A program made the translations under genes and the position numbers. A stretch of 64,000 nucleotides of DNA from Halopenitus persicus. GTDB taxonomy: Archaea > Halobacteriota > Halobacteria > Halobacteriales > Haloferacaceae. The notes beneath the pieces were generated by a model that was given only the letters and a program-made list of their open reading frames with translations, was not told the DNA's origin and did not search any database. Position 1 is the first letter of the stretch. The number at the start of each line of letters is the position of its first letter. Location: contig NZ_AP017558.1 of NCBI RefSeq assembly GCF_002355635.1, forward strand, positions 930,001-994,000. The letters run 5' to 3'. Positions 44,679 to 53,760 of this stretch are shown here, in pieces.

Positions 44679-45683
44679 TCAGGCGAACGCGCCCGCCACG
44701 AGCAGCGGGAACACCAGGGTGGCCTCGGCCTCGACCTGCGTGTAGTTCGTCTCGGTGTCGTCCTTGATCTTCCCCCAGGAGACCGCCTCGTTTGGCGGCG
44801 CGCCCGACAGGGAGCCGTCGCCCTCCATCCCGGTCGAGATGTAGATCGCGTAGTCGGCGCCGCCGCGGAAGAGGTTCGTCATGATCGCGTGGTGTTTGGG
44901 CACCCCGCCGCCGACGGCGATGAGGCCGGTCTTGCCCGCCAGGAGGCCGTCCTCGATGAGCGAGTCGTAGTCGTCGAGGATCTCGATGCCGATCTCGGCG
45001 TCGTAGCCCTGCCGGTAGTAGTAGAGGAAGTTGCCGACCTCCGCGTCGGTCAGGGCCGGACAGTAGACGGGGACGTCGTTGTCGGCGGCCTGTTTCAACA
45101 CGGAGTCCTCGTCGTCGAGCGTCTCGCCGACCTCGCGGGCGAAGGCGGTCGGCGTGCGGACCTTCTGCTCGGCGAAGAAGTCGTCGAAGAAGTCGTAGAG
45201 GAACTCCTCGAGCCAGACGTACCGGTCGGAGGGGACGTAGATGTTCCCGAGCCGGTTGATGCCCCGCTCGCGGAGTTCGCCCTCGTCGGCGTCCCACTCG
45301 CCCATCTTAAAGGGTTTGGCCGTCTTGATGATGTCCTCGGTCAGCGACCCGGAGGTCGTAATGAGCACGTCGACATAGCCCTCCCGAACGAGGTACGCGA
45401 CCGTCTCGCGCAGCCCCGAGGAGACGATGTTCGAGGTGAAGGTGAGATAGACCGTGGCGTCCTCCTCCTGCATCCGCTCGGCGATGTCGATCGCCTCGGC
45501 GAGGTGGGTCGCCTGGAAGCCGGTGGTCGCGTACGTCTCGAGCAGCTCGCCGATGTCGAGGTCCCCGCGGAAGTCCGGCCCGCGCACGTCGGGGGTGGAC
45601 AGCTCCTCCTCGCTGCCCGGCACGACGTTCTCGCGGGTCTCGCCGTCGGATGAATCGCCCTCGTTGGCGTCGTCGCCGTTCAT
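44679..45683 (-). CDS. dys: Deoxyhypusine synthase
   Basis: A 334-residue NAD-dependent enzyme that transfers the aminobutyl group of spermidine, or agmatine in some archaea, to a Lys of initiation factor aIF5A. The active-site Lys lies in NEAVSWGKIKDD (about 302-313). NAD-binding and substrate motifs TFTSNIVSSGLRETV (about 82-96) and TTSGSLTEDI (about 108-117) match the family. The N-terminus is a short acidic haloarchaeal extension. It is an essential housekeeping gene. It is followed downstream by a tandem array. Confidence 0.95.
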   Translation of the reverse strand: MNGDDANEGDSSDGETRENVVPGSEEELSTPDVRGPDFRGDLDIGELLETYATTGFQATHLAEAIDIAERMQEEDATVYLTFTSNIVSSGLRETVAYLVREGYVDVLITTSGSLTEDIIKTAKPFKMGEWDADEGELRERGINRLGNIYVPSDRYVWLEEFLYDFFDDFFAEQKVRTPTAFAREVGETLDDEDSVLKQAADNDVPVYCPALTDAEVGNFLYYYRQGYDAEIGIEILDDYDSLIEDGLLAGKTGLIAVGGGVPKHHAIMTNLFRGGADYAIYISTGMEGDGSLSGAPPNEAVSWGKIKDDTETNYTQVEAEATLVFPLLVAGAFA

Positions 45684-45780
45684 ACCGACCAATACGGGCC
45701 GACGGATTTGAATCGATCGGGTTCCGCTCGGTCGCGTCAGGACGGCGCATACACCTCGCGCGGGTCACACGCAACCCCAC

Positions 45781-45870
45781 GGATACCCCCGAGGGAACCA
45801 CCGCCCTGACGGATGCCTCCGAGGGAACCACCGCCCTGACGGACGGTACCGAGGGAACCCACGCCCTGAC
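45781..45870. repeat. 30-bp tandem repeat, 3 copies
   Basis: Units at 45781-45810, 45811-45840 and 45841-45870 (the third more diverged) lie between the divergent dys and SCO genes, just upstream of the SCO promoter. No start codon uses this region. Confidence 0.88.
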
Positions 45871-45932
45871 GGGCGTTCGCACGCGCCGACGATCAGCGCG
45901 GGGCATTTATCCATCGGGACGTAACCACGGAT

Positions 45933-46616
45933 ATGGATCGGCGTCACTATCTGCGATCGCTTGCGGGCGCCGGCGTCGTCGGGACCGCCGGCTGTCTCGG
46001 GTCGATACCCGGGTTCGGGAACGAGAACGTCGTGCTCGGCCCGCCCGAGCAGGACCTGAGCGAGGCGGCCCACCCGAGCTACGGCGACGAGCTGCCCGCG
46101 GTCACGCTTCCGGATCCCGTGACCGGTGAGGCGGTCTCGACCGCCGATCTCGAGGACGACCGCGCCGTTCTGCTGACGTTCTTCTACACCAACTGCCCGG
46201 ACGGGGTCTGTCCCGCACTCATCCAGCGGCTCCGACGTGCCCAGGAGGTCGCCGCCCAGGAGGGCTACGGCGACGAATCGGCGTTCCTCCCGATCACCTT
46301 CGATCCGGAGCGCGACACCGCGGACGTCCTCCGCGAGTACGCCACCCAGCAGGGCGTGAGCCTCGAGGCCGGCAACTGGCATTTCCTCCGGCCCGAGACC
46401 TACGAGGCCGGCCAGACGCTGCTCGAGGAGGAGTTCGGACTGGTCATCGAGAAGGCCCCGGCCGACGACTACGAGGGTCTCGAGTACCAGTTCCCCCATT
46501 ACGGGCTCATCCTCCTCGCGAACAAGCGAGGGTTCGTCGAGCGCGCGTACCCGAACGGCCCCACGGTGGACATCGAGACGGTCGTGAACGACTTCGAACG
46601 GGTGGTGACCGCGTAG
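45933..46616 (+). CDS. SCO1/SenC-family copper/redox protein
   Basis: A 227-residue exported thioredoxin-fold protein. The N-terminus DRRHYLRSLAGAGVVGTAGC is a Tat-type lipoprotein signal (lipobox Cys at about 21). The fold carries FFYTNCPDGVCPAL (about 84-97): the two metal-binding Cys are four residues apart (C-x4-C), whereas the usual SCO motif is C-x3-C. The downstream HYGLILL supplies the third ligand His (about 193). SCO proteins insert copper into cytochrome oxidase or act as thiol reductants. It forms an operon with a TlpA-like thioredoxin (1 nt gap) and CcdA. A TTTAT box is 25 nt upstream. Confidence 0.9.
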   Translation: MDRRHYLRSLAGAGVVGTAGCLGSIPGFGNENVVLGPPEQDLSEAAHPSYGDELPAVTLPDPVTGEAVSTADLEDDRAVLLTFFYTNCPDGVCPALIQRLRRAQEVAAQEGYGDESAFLPITFDPERDTADVLREYATQQGVSLEAGNWHFLRPETYEAGQTLLEEEFGLVIEKAPADDYEGLEYQFPHYGLILLANKRGFVERAYPNGPTVDIETVVNDFERVVTA

Positions 46617-46617
46617 G

Positions 46618-47154
46618 ATGCGCCGCCGCCAGGTCCTCGCCGGGGTCGCAAGCACCGCCGTACTCGGCGGCGCCGGTCTGCTGGCGACCGGGAACGTCCC
46701 CGCGGTGCTCGGCCGGGCCGACGCGGAGCCGGTCGATCCCGTGACGCTCCCGACGATCGACGCCCCGGGGAGCACGGCCGGCGAGGTGACGATCCCGGCG
46801 CCGGACCGGCCGACGTTCGTCGACTTCTTCGCCACGTGGTGTTCCCCCTGCGAGGACCAGATGCCGATCCTGGCGGACGTGCGACCGCAGGTCGACGACG
46901 ACGTCCGGTTCGTCTCCGTCACCCCCGAGGACGCCAGCCAGGACGCCGTCGCGGAGACCATCGCCGAGTGGTGGCGCGAGCACGACGGCGACTGGCTCGT
47001 CGCGAGCGACGTGACCGCGGAGCTCACCTCGACGCTGAACGTCGGGTACTACCCTACCGCGGTCGCGATCGACGACACGGGTCGCGTCCGCTGGTCCGAT
47101 TCCGGCGTCCACACGGCCGATGAACTGCTCGCGGGCATCGAGACCGCCTTATAA
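46618..47154 (+). CDS. TlpA-like extracytoplasmic thioredoxin
   Basis: A 178-residue protein. The Tat-like N-terminus MRRRQVLAGVAS and a hydrophobic stretch (about 5-30) anchor or export it. The thioredoxin active site is FFATWCSPCEDQMPIL, with CSPC at about residues 75-78, and the cis-Pro lies in NVGYYPTAVAID (about 139-150). It probably reduces the Cys pair of the SCO protein or other exported thiol proteins. It starts 1 nt after the SCO stop and is followed 23 nt later by ccdA, which would pass electrons across the membrane to it. Confidence 0.9.
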   Translation: MRRRQVLAGVASTAVLGGAGLLATGNVPAVLGRADAEPVDPVTLPTIDAPGSTAGEVTIPAPDRPTFVDFFATWCSPCEDQMPILADVRPQVDDDVRFVSVTPEDASQDAVAETIAEWWREHDGDWLVASDVTAELTSTLNVGYYPTAVAIDDTGRVRWSDSGVHTADELLAGIETAL

Positions 47155-47177
47155 GTGACCAATCCCGTGATCGACCG

Positions 47178-47843
47178 ATGACCGACGCCACCCTTGCAAC
47201 GAACGTCCCCTTCGCGGTCGCCGCCGGCGTCGCGACGTTCTTTTCGCCGTGCGCGTATCCCCTGTTGCCCGGCTACGTCGGCTTCTACGTCAACCAGGCC
47301 GACGCCGACTCGGTCTCGATCACCGGCGCCGGAACCCGAGGGATCGCGGCCGGGATCGGGGTGCTCGCCACGTTCACGGTCCTGGCGGGCGCGACGGTTC
47401 GGATCGGGCATTCGACGATCTCGAACCTCACCGTCTTCGAGTCCCTGGTCGGCGGGCTCCTCGTCGTCTTCGGACTGCTGGTCGCGGCCGGTCGCGCCCC
47501 ATCCATCTCGATTCCGCTGCCGAAACGCCGGTCCAGCGTGCTCGGGTTCGGCCTGTTCGGGGCCGGCTACGCGCTGGCCGGCGCAGGCTGCGTCGCCCCG
47601 ATCTTCCTCGGCGTCGTCGCACGGGCGATCGCGCTCCCGACCGACGTCGCCGTGCTCCTGCTCGGCGTGTACGCCGGGGTCGTCGCCGTTCTGTTGGTCG
47701 CGACCACCGTCGCCACCGGGATGGGCCTGCTCACCAACGCCGGTCGCCTGATGGCCTACTCCGGCTGGCTGAAACGGCTCGCGGGCGTCGTGATGGTGAT
47801 CGCCGGCGTCGGGCAGCTCTACCTGGCGCTCGTGGTATACTGA
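47178..47843 (+). CDS. ccdA: Cytochrome c biogenesis CcdA-family membrane thiol transporter
   Basis: A 221-residue protein with six predicted helices. The two redox Cys are in FFSPCAYPLLPGY (Cys at about 25) and GAGCVAPIF (about 137-138). These are the paired transmembrane cysteines that carry electrons from cytoplasmic thioredoxin to extracytoplasmic acceptors. It is the last gene of the SCO-TlpA-CcdA set, so the operon forms a complete relay for keeping exported thiols reduced, most likely for oxidase or cytochrome maturation. Confidence 0.94.
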   Translation: MTDATLATNVPFAVAAGVATFFSPCAYPLLPGYVGFYVNQADADSVSITGAGTRGIAAGIGVLATFTVLAGATVRIGHSTISNLTVFESLVGGLLVVFGLLVAAGRAPSISIPLPKRRSSVLGFGLFGAGYALAGAGCVAPIFLGVVARAIALPTDVAVLLLGVYAGVVAVLLVATTVATGMGLLTNAGRLMAYSGWLKRLAGVVMVIAGVGQLYLALVVY

Positions 47844-47929
47844 CGTCCACGCCGGCGAACCGACGCGTTCCAGGGACGGGACGTTCCTGCGGCACCGGCT
47901 ATTTAGCATCCCGGCTCTCACGCCCACGT

Positions 47930-48751
47930 ATGCGACGCGCCGCCCTCGCGCTCTCGCTCGCCCTCCTCGTCGTGCTGGCCGGCTGTACCGCCCTCCCGTT
48001 CGGCGACGACCGCCCGCCGAGCGACGACCGCGCCCTCGAGACGCTCGACCGAACGACCGCGGCAGTATCCGACGTCGAGACTTACCGCTTCGAGGCCCGG
48101 ATGCACGCCTCGGCGACCGCCGATGGCCGGGAGCGGACGGCCACCGCGGAGGGGTCCGGGGCCGTCAACGTCTCCGCCGAACGACTGCGCGCCACGACAC
48201 GGATCGATGGCGGTGGCGGGTCGCTCGCCGCCGGCGGTGCGAACGATGCGGCGACCGTCGAGACGTACGTCGACGGGAACACGTCCTACCGGCAGTGTCG
48301 TCCGCCGTGGGACGGCTGGGCCGTCGAGTCGGTCCCGGAGTCGGACCGCTGGCGGGACGCCACGCCGCTGTCGAACCACCTGACCCTCCTCGAGCGATCC
48401 CGGGTGTACTGGCGCGGGGATCGCACCGTCGACGGGAACCGAACGGTGCTGATCGAAGCGTATCCGACTCGGGAGACGATCGAGTCGCTCGCGGAGCGCC
48501 GGCAGACCGCCGGCGAGACGGGGCTCGCGGACGCGTCGCTGGAGAACGCCACCGCGCAGCTTTGGATCGACCCGGAGACGGACCTGCCGGTCAGGTCCCG
48601 GCTTCGGCTGCAGATCTCCCGGAGAGACGTGACCGCGACGGCCACCCTCACCACGACCTACCGGGGGTACGACGAGCCGGTCTCCGTGACGATCCCGCCC
48701 ACAGCCACCGTCGAGGAGAACCAGTACGAGCTCGGCTGTCCCGGGGACTGA
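47930..48751 (+). CDS. Haloarchaeal lipoprotein
   Basis: A 273-residue exported lipoprotein. The signal helix RRAALALSLALLVVLAGC ends in a lipobox with Cys at about 19. The mature part is beta-rich and polar, with an N-terminal helix (DRALETLDRTTAAVSDVETYRF) and strand-rich core resembling haloarchaeal LolA/outer-lipoprotein-carrier-like proteins of unknown role. A CTATTTAG box lies 27 nt before the ATG, supporting a leaderless start. Confidence 0.7.
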   Translation: MRRAALALSLALLVVLAGCTALPFGDDRPPSDDRALETLDRTTAAVSDVETYRFEARMHASATADGRERTATAEGSGAVNVSAERLRATTRIDGGGGSLAAGGANDAATVETYVDGNTSYRQCRPPWDGWAVESVPESDRWRDATPLSNHLTLLERSRVYWRGDRTVDGNRTVLIEAYPTRETIESLAERRQTAGETGLADASLENATAQLWIDPETDLPVRSRLRLQISRRDVTATATLTTTYRGYDEPVSVTIPPTATVEENQYELGCPGD

Positions 48752-48820
48752 CGGTCCCCGGGTGCCGTGCCTCCAGCTTCGGCCGTTCAGGTTCAGCCCG
48801 ACGGAACGTGCCAGCTCCGC

Positions 48821-49825
48821 TCAGGACGGTTCCGAGACGTACAGCGCGTAGCGGTAAAGCGACTGCCCGTCCCAGAGGAGCCGGCCGTTGGCCGAGGACT
48901 CGATCCGCTCAAGGCCGAGTGCCGCCAGCAGCGTCCGGAAGGCGTCCGACCGCGGCGCCGTCTCGGTATACTCACCGCGCGCGATCGCCCGGTCGAGCAG
49001 GTCGTCCGCGTCGGCCGAGAGCCGCCCGCGATCGATCTCGGCATCGACGCGCGTCTCGAGGACGACCTCGCGAAACGCCGCCGGCGAGTCGGCCACTCGA
49101 ACCGCGGTGACGACGTGTTCCGGCTCACGGAGCGTCTCCGACCGGAGGTCGATGCGGTAGGTTCGTCGCGACTCGGCGTCGATGGCGACCGTTCGTCCGT
49201 CGAGGTCGCCGGCGGCGAGCCGCCCGTTCCGCTCGGCCGGCCGGCGCAGGACGTAGGCGTCCCCGCGGAGCAGCTCGCTCGAGGCGCCGGCGCCGTCAGT
49301 CACGTGGTGGCTGTACAGGATCGTCAGCACGCGCTCGTCCGGTCGATCGAGCGTCTCGATCACGAGCGGGTCCTCGTCGGGCTCGGGTGCGGCTCCCGAT
49401 CCCGAGCCGGAGCTGGCGTCCGTGCCCGGGGACCCCGAGTCGGCGTTCGAGACGGGAGTCAGCCGGACCAGCGTTCGCTCGCGGCGTCGGCGGCCGGTCA
49501 CGACACGTTTCACCTGGTGGTAGGTGTCCGTCCTCTCGTCGTGGAGGTACGCGTCGGCGGGCAGCGGCGTATAGCCGAGGGTCATATGCCGACCCTCCGG
49601 CAGGATCGCCGCGATCGCAGTGCGGGCGGGGTCGCCGAACAGCGGCGAGTCGTCCGGATCGTAGAGTGCGTGCTCGATCGGCGTCGTGCTGATCCGATCC
49701 ACGCGGAGGGTGTACTCGGTGGCGGTCGACTCCGAGTCGAACACCTCGGGCATCGAACAGCCGGCGAGCGCGGCAGTCGTCGTCGCGCCGACCAGTTGGA
49801 GGGCTCGGCGCCGGGTTGCGGGCAT
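48821..49825 (-). CDS. Haloarchaeal Tat lipoprotein of unknown function
   Basis: A 334-residue protein beginning PATRRRALQLVGATTTAALAGC: a twin-arginine motif and lipobox with Cys at about 23. The mature region mixes Thr/Asp/Arg-rich strands and a Gly/Ser/Asp-rich linker (about 128-149). No domain is recognised. It converges on the preceding lipoprotein gene and is divergent from an MFS gene. The ATG at 49825 follows from the signal-peptide position. Confidence 0.65.
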   Translation of the reverse strand: MPATRRRALQLVGATTTAALAGCSMPEVFDSESTATEYTLRVDRISTTPIEHALYDPDDSPLFGDPARTAIAAILPEGRHMTLGYTPLPADAYLHDERTDTYHQVKRVVTGRRRRERTLVRLTPVSNADSGSPGTDASSGSGSGAAPEPDEDPLVIETLDRPDERVLTILYSHHVTDGAGASSELLRGDAYVLRRPAERNGRLAAGDLDGRTVAIDAESRRTYRIDLRSETLREPEHVVTAVRVADSPAAFREVVLETRVDAEIDRGRLSADADDLLDRAIARGEYTETAPRSDAFRTLLAALGLERIESSANGRLLWDGQSLYRYALYVSEPS

Positions 49826-50016
49826 CCCCGAACCGTACAATGTCCGGAAACGTAGACGTTTACGATCCCGACCCACCCCGACGCCGTTTTCCTCGGATCC
49901 GCGTGCCGGGTCTCTCTCCGTTGCTCCCGTCTTCCGGCCCGTCACTCGGTCCCGTCTTCCGGAACGGATCGCCCGGACCGATGGATATACCGCCGTCCGT
50001 CGAGGAGCCCCGATGA

Positions 50017-51279
50017 ATGACCGCCGGTAAGCGAGCGGCCGATCTTCGAGGAGTTGCGGCGGACCTGTGGGCCGGCGGGCGCGGACCGATCCTGGTCGCG
50101 GTCGCGGGCGGATGGTTCCTCTCGATCGGCGTCCGGATGGTCTATCCCGCGATCCTCCCGCAGCTCCGGGCGGATTTCGGCTTCGACCTCACCACCGCCG
50201 GGCTGCTCGTCACGGCGTTATGGATCGCATACGCGATCGGCCAGCTTCCCGGCGGCATCCTCGACGATCGGTTCGGCGCCAGGCGCGTCCTCGTGGCGAG
50301 CACCACGGTCTCGGCGACGGCGCTCGTGCTGGTGGTGACGGCGCAGTCCACCGGTGTGCTGTTCGCGGCGACGGTCCTGTTCGGCCTCACCACCGCCCTC
50401 TACGGCGTCACGCGGTTCACGATCCTCTCGAACAACTACGCCGACCGGGCGGGCACCGCCATCGGCGCGACGATGGCCGCCGGCGACCTCGGAAACGCCC
50501 TGTTGCCGCCGCTCGGCGGCGCCCTCGCGGTCGCGATCGCCTGGGAGACCGGGCTCGGCTTCGCGATCCCGGCGTTCCTGGCGGCCGCGGTCGTGATCTT
50601 CCTCGTGATCCCGTCCGACGGTCGGTCGAACGGGGCCGCGTCCGGCGACGACGGCCGGTCCAACGGGACCGGATCCGACCCCGGGGTCGTGAGCACCGCC
50701 CGGACGCTCGCCGGGGTCATCCGAAAACCGTCGGTGCTCGTCGTGACCGCGGCCCAGCTGCTCGGCTACTGCGTCTGGCAGGGGTTGACGGCCTTCTATC
50801 CGACGTACCTCGTCGAGATCAAGGGGATCCCGCAGACGACCGCGACCGCGCTGTTCGGCGTCTTTTTCGCGCTCGGGATCGTCTCGAAGCTGGCCGCCGG
50901 GTCGGCCTACGACGTCTACGGGATCCGTCGCTCGCTTCCGGTCGCGCTCGGGTTCGGAGCGGTCGGGATCGGGATGCTGGCGCTCGTGGAGGGGACCCTC
51001 GCGGTCGCGGCCGCCACCGTGGTCGCCAGCGGCATGCTCGGCTACGCGACGATCACGCTGACGGCCCTGACGGGCGCGTTCCCGGAGACGGTCCAGGGGA
51101 CCGGGCTGGGGCTGCTGCGAACCGGGTATATGGGCGTCGGTGCGGTCGCCCCGACCGTGATCGGCGTGCTCGCCGACGCGGACTACTTCACCGAGGCGGT
51201 CCTGCTGTTGGCGCTCGTCGCCGGCGTCGCCGCCCTGATCGCGCTCCGGATCCCCGGCGGAACCGGCGACGCGACGTGA
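50017..51279 (+). CDS. MFS transporter
   Basis: A 420-residue 12-helix permease. The loop 2-3 motif LPGGILDDRFGARRVL (about 77-92) and the equivalent second-half loop (AAGSAYDVYGIRRSLP, about 295-310) mark it as MFS. Between helices 6 and 7 lies a Ser/Asp/Asn-rich cytoplasmic loop with a duplicated DGRSNG element (about 206-223). The substrate is unknown. A GATATAC box is centred about 29 nt before the start codon. Confidence 0.9.
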   Translation: MTAGKRAADLRGVAADLWAGGRGPILVAVAGGWFLSIGVRMVYPAILPQLRADFGFDLTTAGLLVTALWIAYAIGQLPGGILDDRFGARRVLVASTTVSATALVLVVTAQSTGVLFAATVLFGLTTALYGVTRFTILSNNYADRAGTAIGATMAAGDLGNALLPPLGGALAVAIAWETGLGFAIPAFLAAAVVIFLVIPSDGRSNGAASGDDGRSNGTGSDPGVVSTARTLAGVIRKPSVLVVTAAQLLGYCVWQGLTAFYPTYLVEIKGIPQTTATALFGVFFALGIVSKLAAGSAYDVYGIRRSLPVALGFGAVGIGMLALVEGTLAVAAATVVASGMLGYATITLTALTGAFPETVQGTGLGLLRTGYMGVGAVAPTVIGVLADADYFTEAVLLLALVAGVAALIALRIPGGTGDAT

Positions 51280-51312
51280 GAAGACACGCCGGCCGCGGTG
51301 CAGACGCCCGAA

Positions 51313-51383
51313 CGCGTGAGCGAACGTCCGGCCGCGTGAGCGAACGTCCGGCTGCGTGAGCGGACGGCCGACCACGTGAGCGG
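51313..51383. repeat. 20-bp tandem repeat, 3.5 copies
   Basis: Units at 51313-51332, 51333-51352 and 51353-51372 and a partial fourth lie 33 bp after the MFS stop codon. Confidence 0.88.
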
Positions 51384-51479
51384 TTTCGGCGATCGGGCAC
51401 AGCGACCGGCGATTCAGCCACCCGACCGCAGTCGGGTGATGCTCAACATTTATGGTCGGGAGCGGGCAACTCCCGGTAT

Positions 51480-52238
51480 ATGATCCCCGACGAGTTCGCC
51501 CTCGCGGCCACGACGGACGACCTGTCGCGGGAGGCGGACGCCCGGGACGCGGCCGATCTCATCGAGTTCCGGATGGACGTGGCCACGGACCCGATCGACC
51601 AGCTTGCGGCCTACGAGGGCGAGCTGCCGATCGTCGCGACCAACCGCAACCGGTGGTTCGGCGGGCACGCGCCCGACGCCGGCCGACTGGACGCGCTCTT
51701 TTCGGCGTCCCGATTCGACGACGTCGTCCTCGTGGACGTGGAGCTCGAGACCGCCCGGGCCAAGGAGTGGATCGTCGACGACCTCCGGGAGAACGGGGTG
51801 GACGTCATCGTCTCACACCACGATTTCGAGTCGACGCCCGACCGGGACGTCCTGGCGGCGATCGTCGAGGAGTGTGCCGACTACGGCGATATCGCGAAGG
51901 TCGCGACGTTCCCGACCGACCTCGCCGACACCCTCACGGTGTTGGACGTGGTTCGGGAGGCCACGGCCGCCGGCCGGTCAGTCGCGGGCATCGCGATGGG
52001 CGAACTCGGCAGCCACGTCCGGGTGATCGGCCACGTCTACGGCTCCAAGCTGGGGTACGCCCCGCTCGTCGACGACGAGGGCGACTACGCCCCGGGGCAG
52101 ATCCCGCTGCGCGAGCTCGCGTCGCTCGTGGAATCGACCCGCGTCGAGGGAGCGTCACCCAAGCGGTTCGGGGGCGAAGGGGTCAACGGACGCGAGAACG
52201 ACGACGTCGCGGCGCCCGGCCCGACGCGACCCGAGTGA
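51480..52238 (+). CDS. aroD: 3-dehydroquinate dehydratase, type I
   Basis: A 252-residue TIM-barrel enzyme for step three of the shikimate pathway. EFRMDVATDP (about 30-39) binds substrate. VSHHDFESTP (about 111-120) contains the catalytic His, and DIAKVATFPTD (about 138-148) holds the Schiff-base Lys. GHVYGSKLGYAPL (about 182-194) is the C-terminal signature. It is a normal core gene. The acidic C-terminal 25 residues are a haloarchaeal extension. A TTTATG box lies about 28 nt upstream of the ATG. It converges on the homoserine dehydrogenase gene. Confidence 0.94.
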   Translation: MIPDEFALAATTDDLSREADARDAADLIEFRMDVATDPIDQLAAYEGELPIVATNRNRWFGGHAPDAGRLDALFSASRFDDVVLVDVELETARAKEWIVDDLRENGVDVIVSHHDFESTPDRDVLAAIVEECADYGDIAKVATFPTDLADTLTVLDVVREATAAGRSVAGIAMGELGSHVRVIGHVYGSKLGYAPLVDDEGDYAPGQIPLRELASLVESTRVEGASPKRFGGEGVNGRENDDVAAPGPTRPE

Positions 52239-52245
52239 ACGAGGT

Positions 52246-53196
52246 TCAGCTTCGGTCGAGCCGGCCGACGTCGGCCAGGATCGCGCTTGCGGTCTCGGGA
52301 CCGCCGGCGCCCAGCCCGGAGACGTTCAGCTGGCCGGCGTGTTCAGTCTCGAACTGCACCGTGTTGTAGGTCCCCGTCGGCGCGAGCGCCGCGTTCTCGG
52401 GGACGAGCCGCGGCCCGACGCGGACCTCGCCCTCGCGAACCTCCACGATCAGCCGGACCGTCCGGCCGTCCTCCCGGGCGAGCTCGAGCACGCTGCCGGG
52501 GATGTCGACGATCCCGTCGACCTCGGCGTCGTCGAGCGTGTACTCCCGGTCCTCCGAGAGCACGTTCGCCAGGATGACGCCCTTGAGAGCGGTGTCGGTC
52601 CCCTCGACGTCGAAGGACGGATCGGTCTCCGCGACGCCCAGGTCCTGGGCCTCCGCGAGGACGTGCTCGTAATCGAGCCCCTCCGCGGCCATCCGCGAGA
52701 GCACGAAGTTGACCGTTCCGTTCAACACGCCCCGAACGGCGGTGATGTGGTCGGCCCCGACGTCGGCGATGGTCGAGAGCACCGGCATCGCCCCGCCGAC
52801 GGTGGCCTCGAAGAGGACGCGTCCCTCGCTGTCGGCCTCCAACTCGCGGACGTCGCCGTACCGCTCGGCGACCGGACCCTTGTTGGCCAACACGACGTGG
52901 CGGTCGCGGGTCAGGGCCGCCTCGACGTGGGTCATTCCCGGCTCCGCGTCGCCGAGCGTGGTCGGCGTCGCCTCCACGAGGACGTCGTAGGGGCCCGAGA
53001 GGGCGTCCTCGGGGTCGGCGTCGCCCACGATCCCGTCGGTCCGCTTGCGGTCGAGCACCGCGTCGACGTCGAGTCCGTCGGCGTCGACGGCTGCGCTCCG
53101 CGAGTCCGCGAAGGCGGTCACGTCGTGGCCGTACTCACCGGCCAGCTCGACGACCGACGACCCGACCGCGCCGGCGCCGATGACGGCGAGCCTCAT
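52246..53196 (-). CDS. hom: Homoserine dehydrogenase
   Basis: A 316-residue NAD(P)-dependent oxidoreductase that reduces aspartate semialdehyde to homoserine for threonine and methionine synthesis. The cofactor site is VIGAGAVGSSV (about 5-15). The catalytic Lys lies in VVLANKGPVA (about 101-110), and the substrate region GVLNGTVNFVLSRM (about 155-168) with GVAETDPSFDVEGTDTA (about 186-202) is diagnostic. It lacks a regulatory ACT domain of its own. A separate ACT-domain protein is encoded immediately upstream and overlaps it by 4 bp, so regulation is probably in trans. Confidence 0.95.
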   Translation of the reverse strand: MRLAVIGAGAVGSSVVELAGEYGHDVTAFADSRSAAVDADGLDVDAVLDRKRTDGIVGDADPEDALSGPYDVLVEATPTTLGDAEPGMTHVEAALTRDRHVVLANKGPVAERYGDVRELEADSEGRVLFEATVGGAMPVLSTIADVGADHITAVRGVLNGTVNFVLSRMAAEGLDYEHVLAEAQDLGVAETDPSFDVEGTDTALKGVILANVLSEDREYTLDDAEVDGIVDIPGSVLELAREDGRTVRLIVEVREGEVRVGPRLVPENAALAPTGTYNTVQFETEHAGQLNVSGLGAGGPETASAILADVGRLDRS

Positions 53197-53726
53197 CGGT
53201 CGCCCTCCGTGGTGAGCGGCTCGATGAGACGCAGGTCCTTCTCGTCGGCGACCTCGCGGACTCCCGCGAGCACGGTGCCGGTCGCGCCCGACTCGGCGGC
53301 GATCTGCAGGCGTGCGCTGGAGGTGTCCGCCGTCCCCTCGGGGGCCGACAGCGAGACGTCGGTCACCGTGGCGTTCGCCGACGCCTGGATCCGCTCGAGC
53401 GTGTCGGAGAGGTCGGTCTCGATCACGTGCCCGGAGAGCACGATCGTCAGCGCCTCGCTGTAGCGCTCGGTGCCCGCCTGCACCACGTTGATGCCCGCCT
53501 CGTGGAGGGCGTCGACGATCTTCTCGAAGCGGTCGGGGGTCGCCTCGATGTCGACCTCGACCGGGATGTGTCCGCGCGGGGTGACGTTGCCGCGCTCGTG
53601 GAAGATCGACAGGAGGTTGCCGCCGTTGTCGGCGATCGGGCGCAGCGACCGGAGGAGCTCGCCGGGCTCGTCGACCAGCTCGAGCCGAAGCGTGTACGCC
53701 CGGATGTCGTTCTGGGAGTCACTCAT
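53193..53726 (-). CDS. ACT-domain regulatory protein paired with homoserine dehydrogenase
   Basis: A 177-residue protein. One or two ACT-type modules are visible: residues 9-85 (YTLRLELVDEPGELLRSL, then NLLSIFHERGN and VEVDIEATPDRF) and a second repeat around 90-170. ACT domains bind amino acids and signal feedback. The ATGA overlap with the homoserine dehydrogenase gene implies an allosteric partner sensing threonine or a related amino acid. A leader ORF may precede it and overlap its start. Confidence 0.85.
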   Translation of the reverse strand: MSDSQNDIRAYTLRLELVDEPGELLRSLRPIADNGGNLLSIFHERGNVTPRGHIPVEVDIEATPDRFEKIVDALHEAGINVVQAGTERYSEALTIVLSGHVIETDLSDTLERIQASANATVTDVSLSAPEGTADTSSARLQIAAESGATGTVLAGVREVADEKDLRLIEPLTTEGDR

Positions 53727-53760
53727 CGGCCGACCACCGTCCGTTCGCGAAGGCGTTCAT
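53719..53760 (-). CDS. Possible 13-residue leader peptide
   Basis: A leaderless mini-ORF: its ATG (53758-53760) lies exactly at the expected transcription start, 27 nt from a TTATAC box, and it encodes MNAFANGRWSADE. Its TGA (53719-53721) falls inside the first codons of the ACT-protein gene, overlapping that start in another frame. Translation of the operon would therefore run through it. It has no run of Thr, Met or Ile codons that would suggest classical attenuation. Confidence 0.4.
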   Translation of the reverse strand: MNAFANGRWSADE

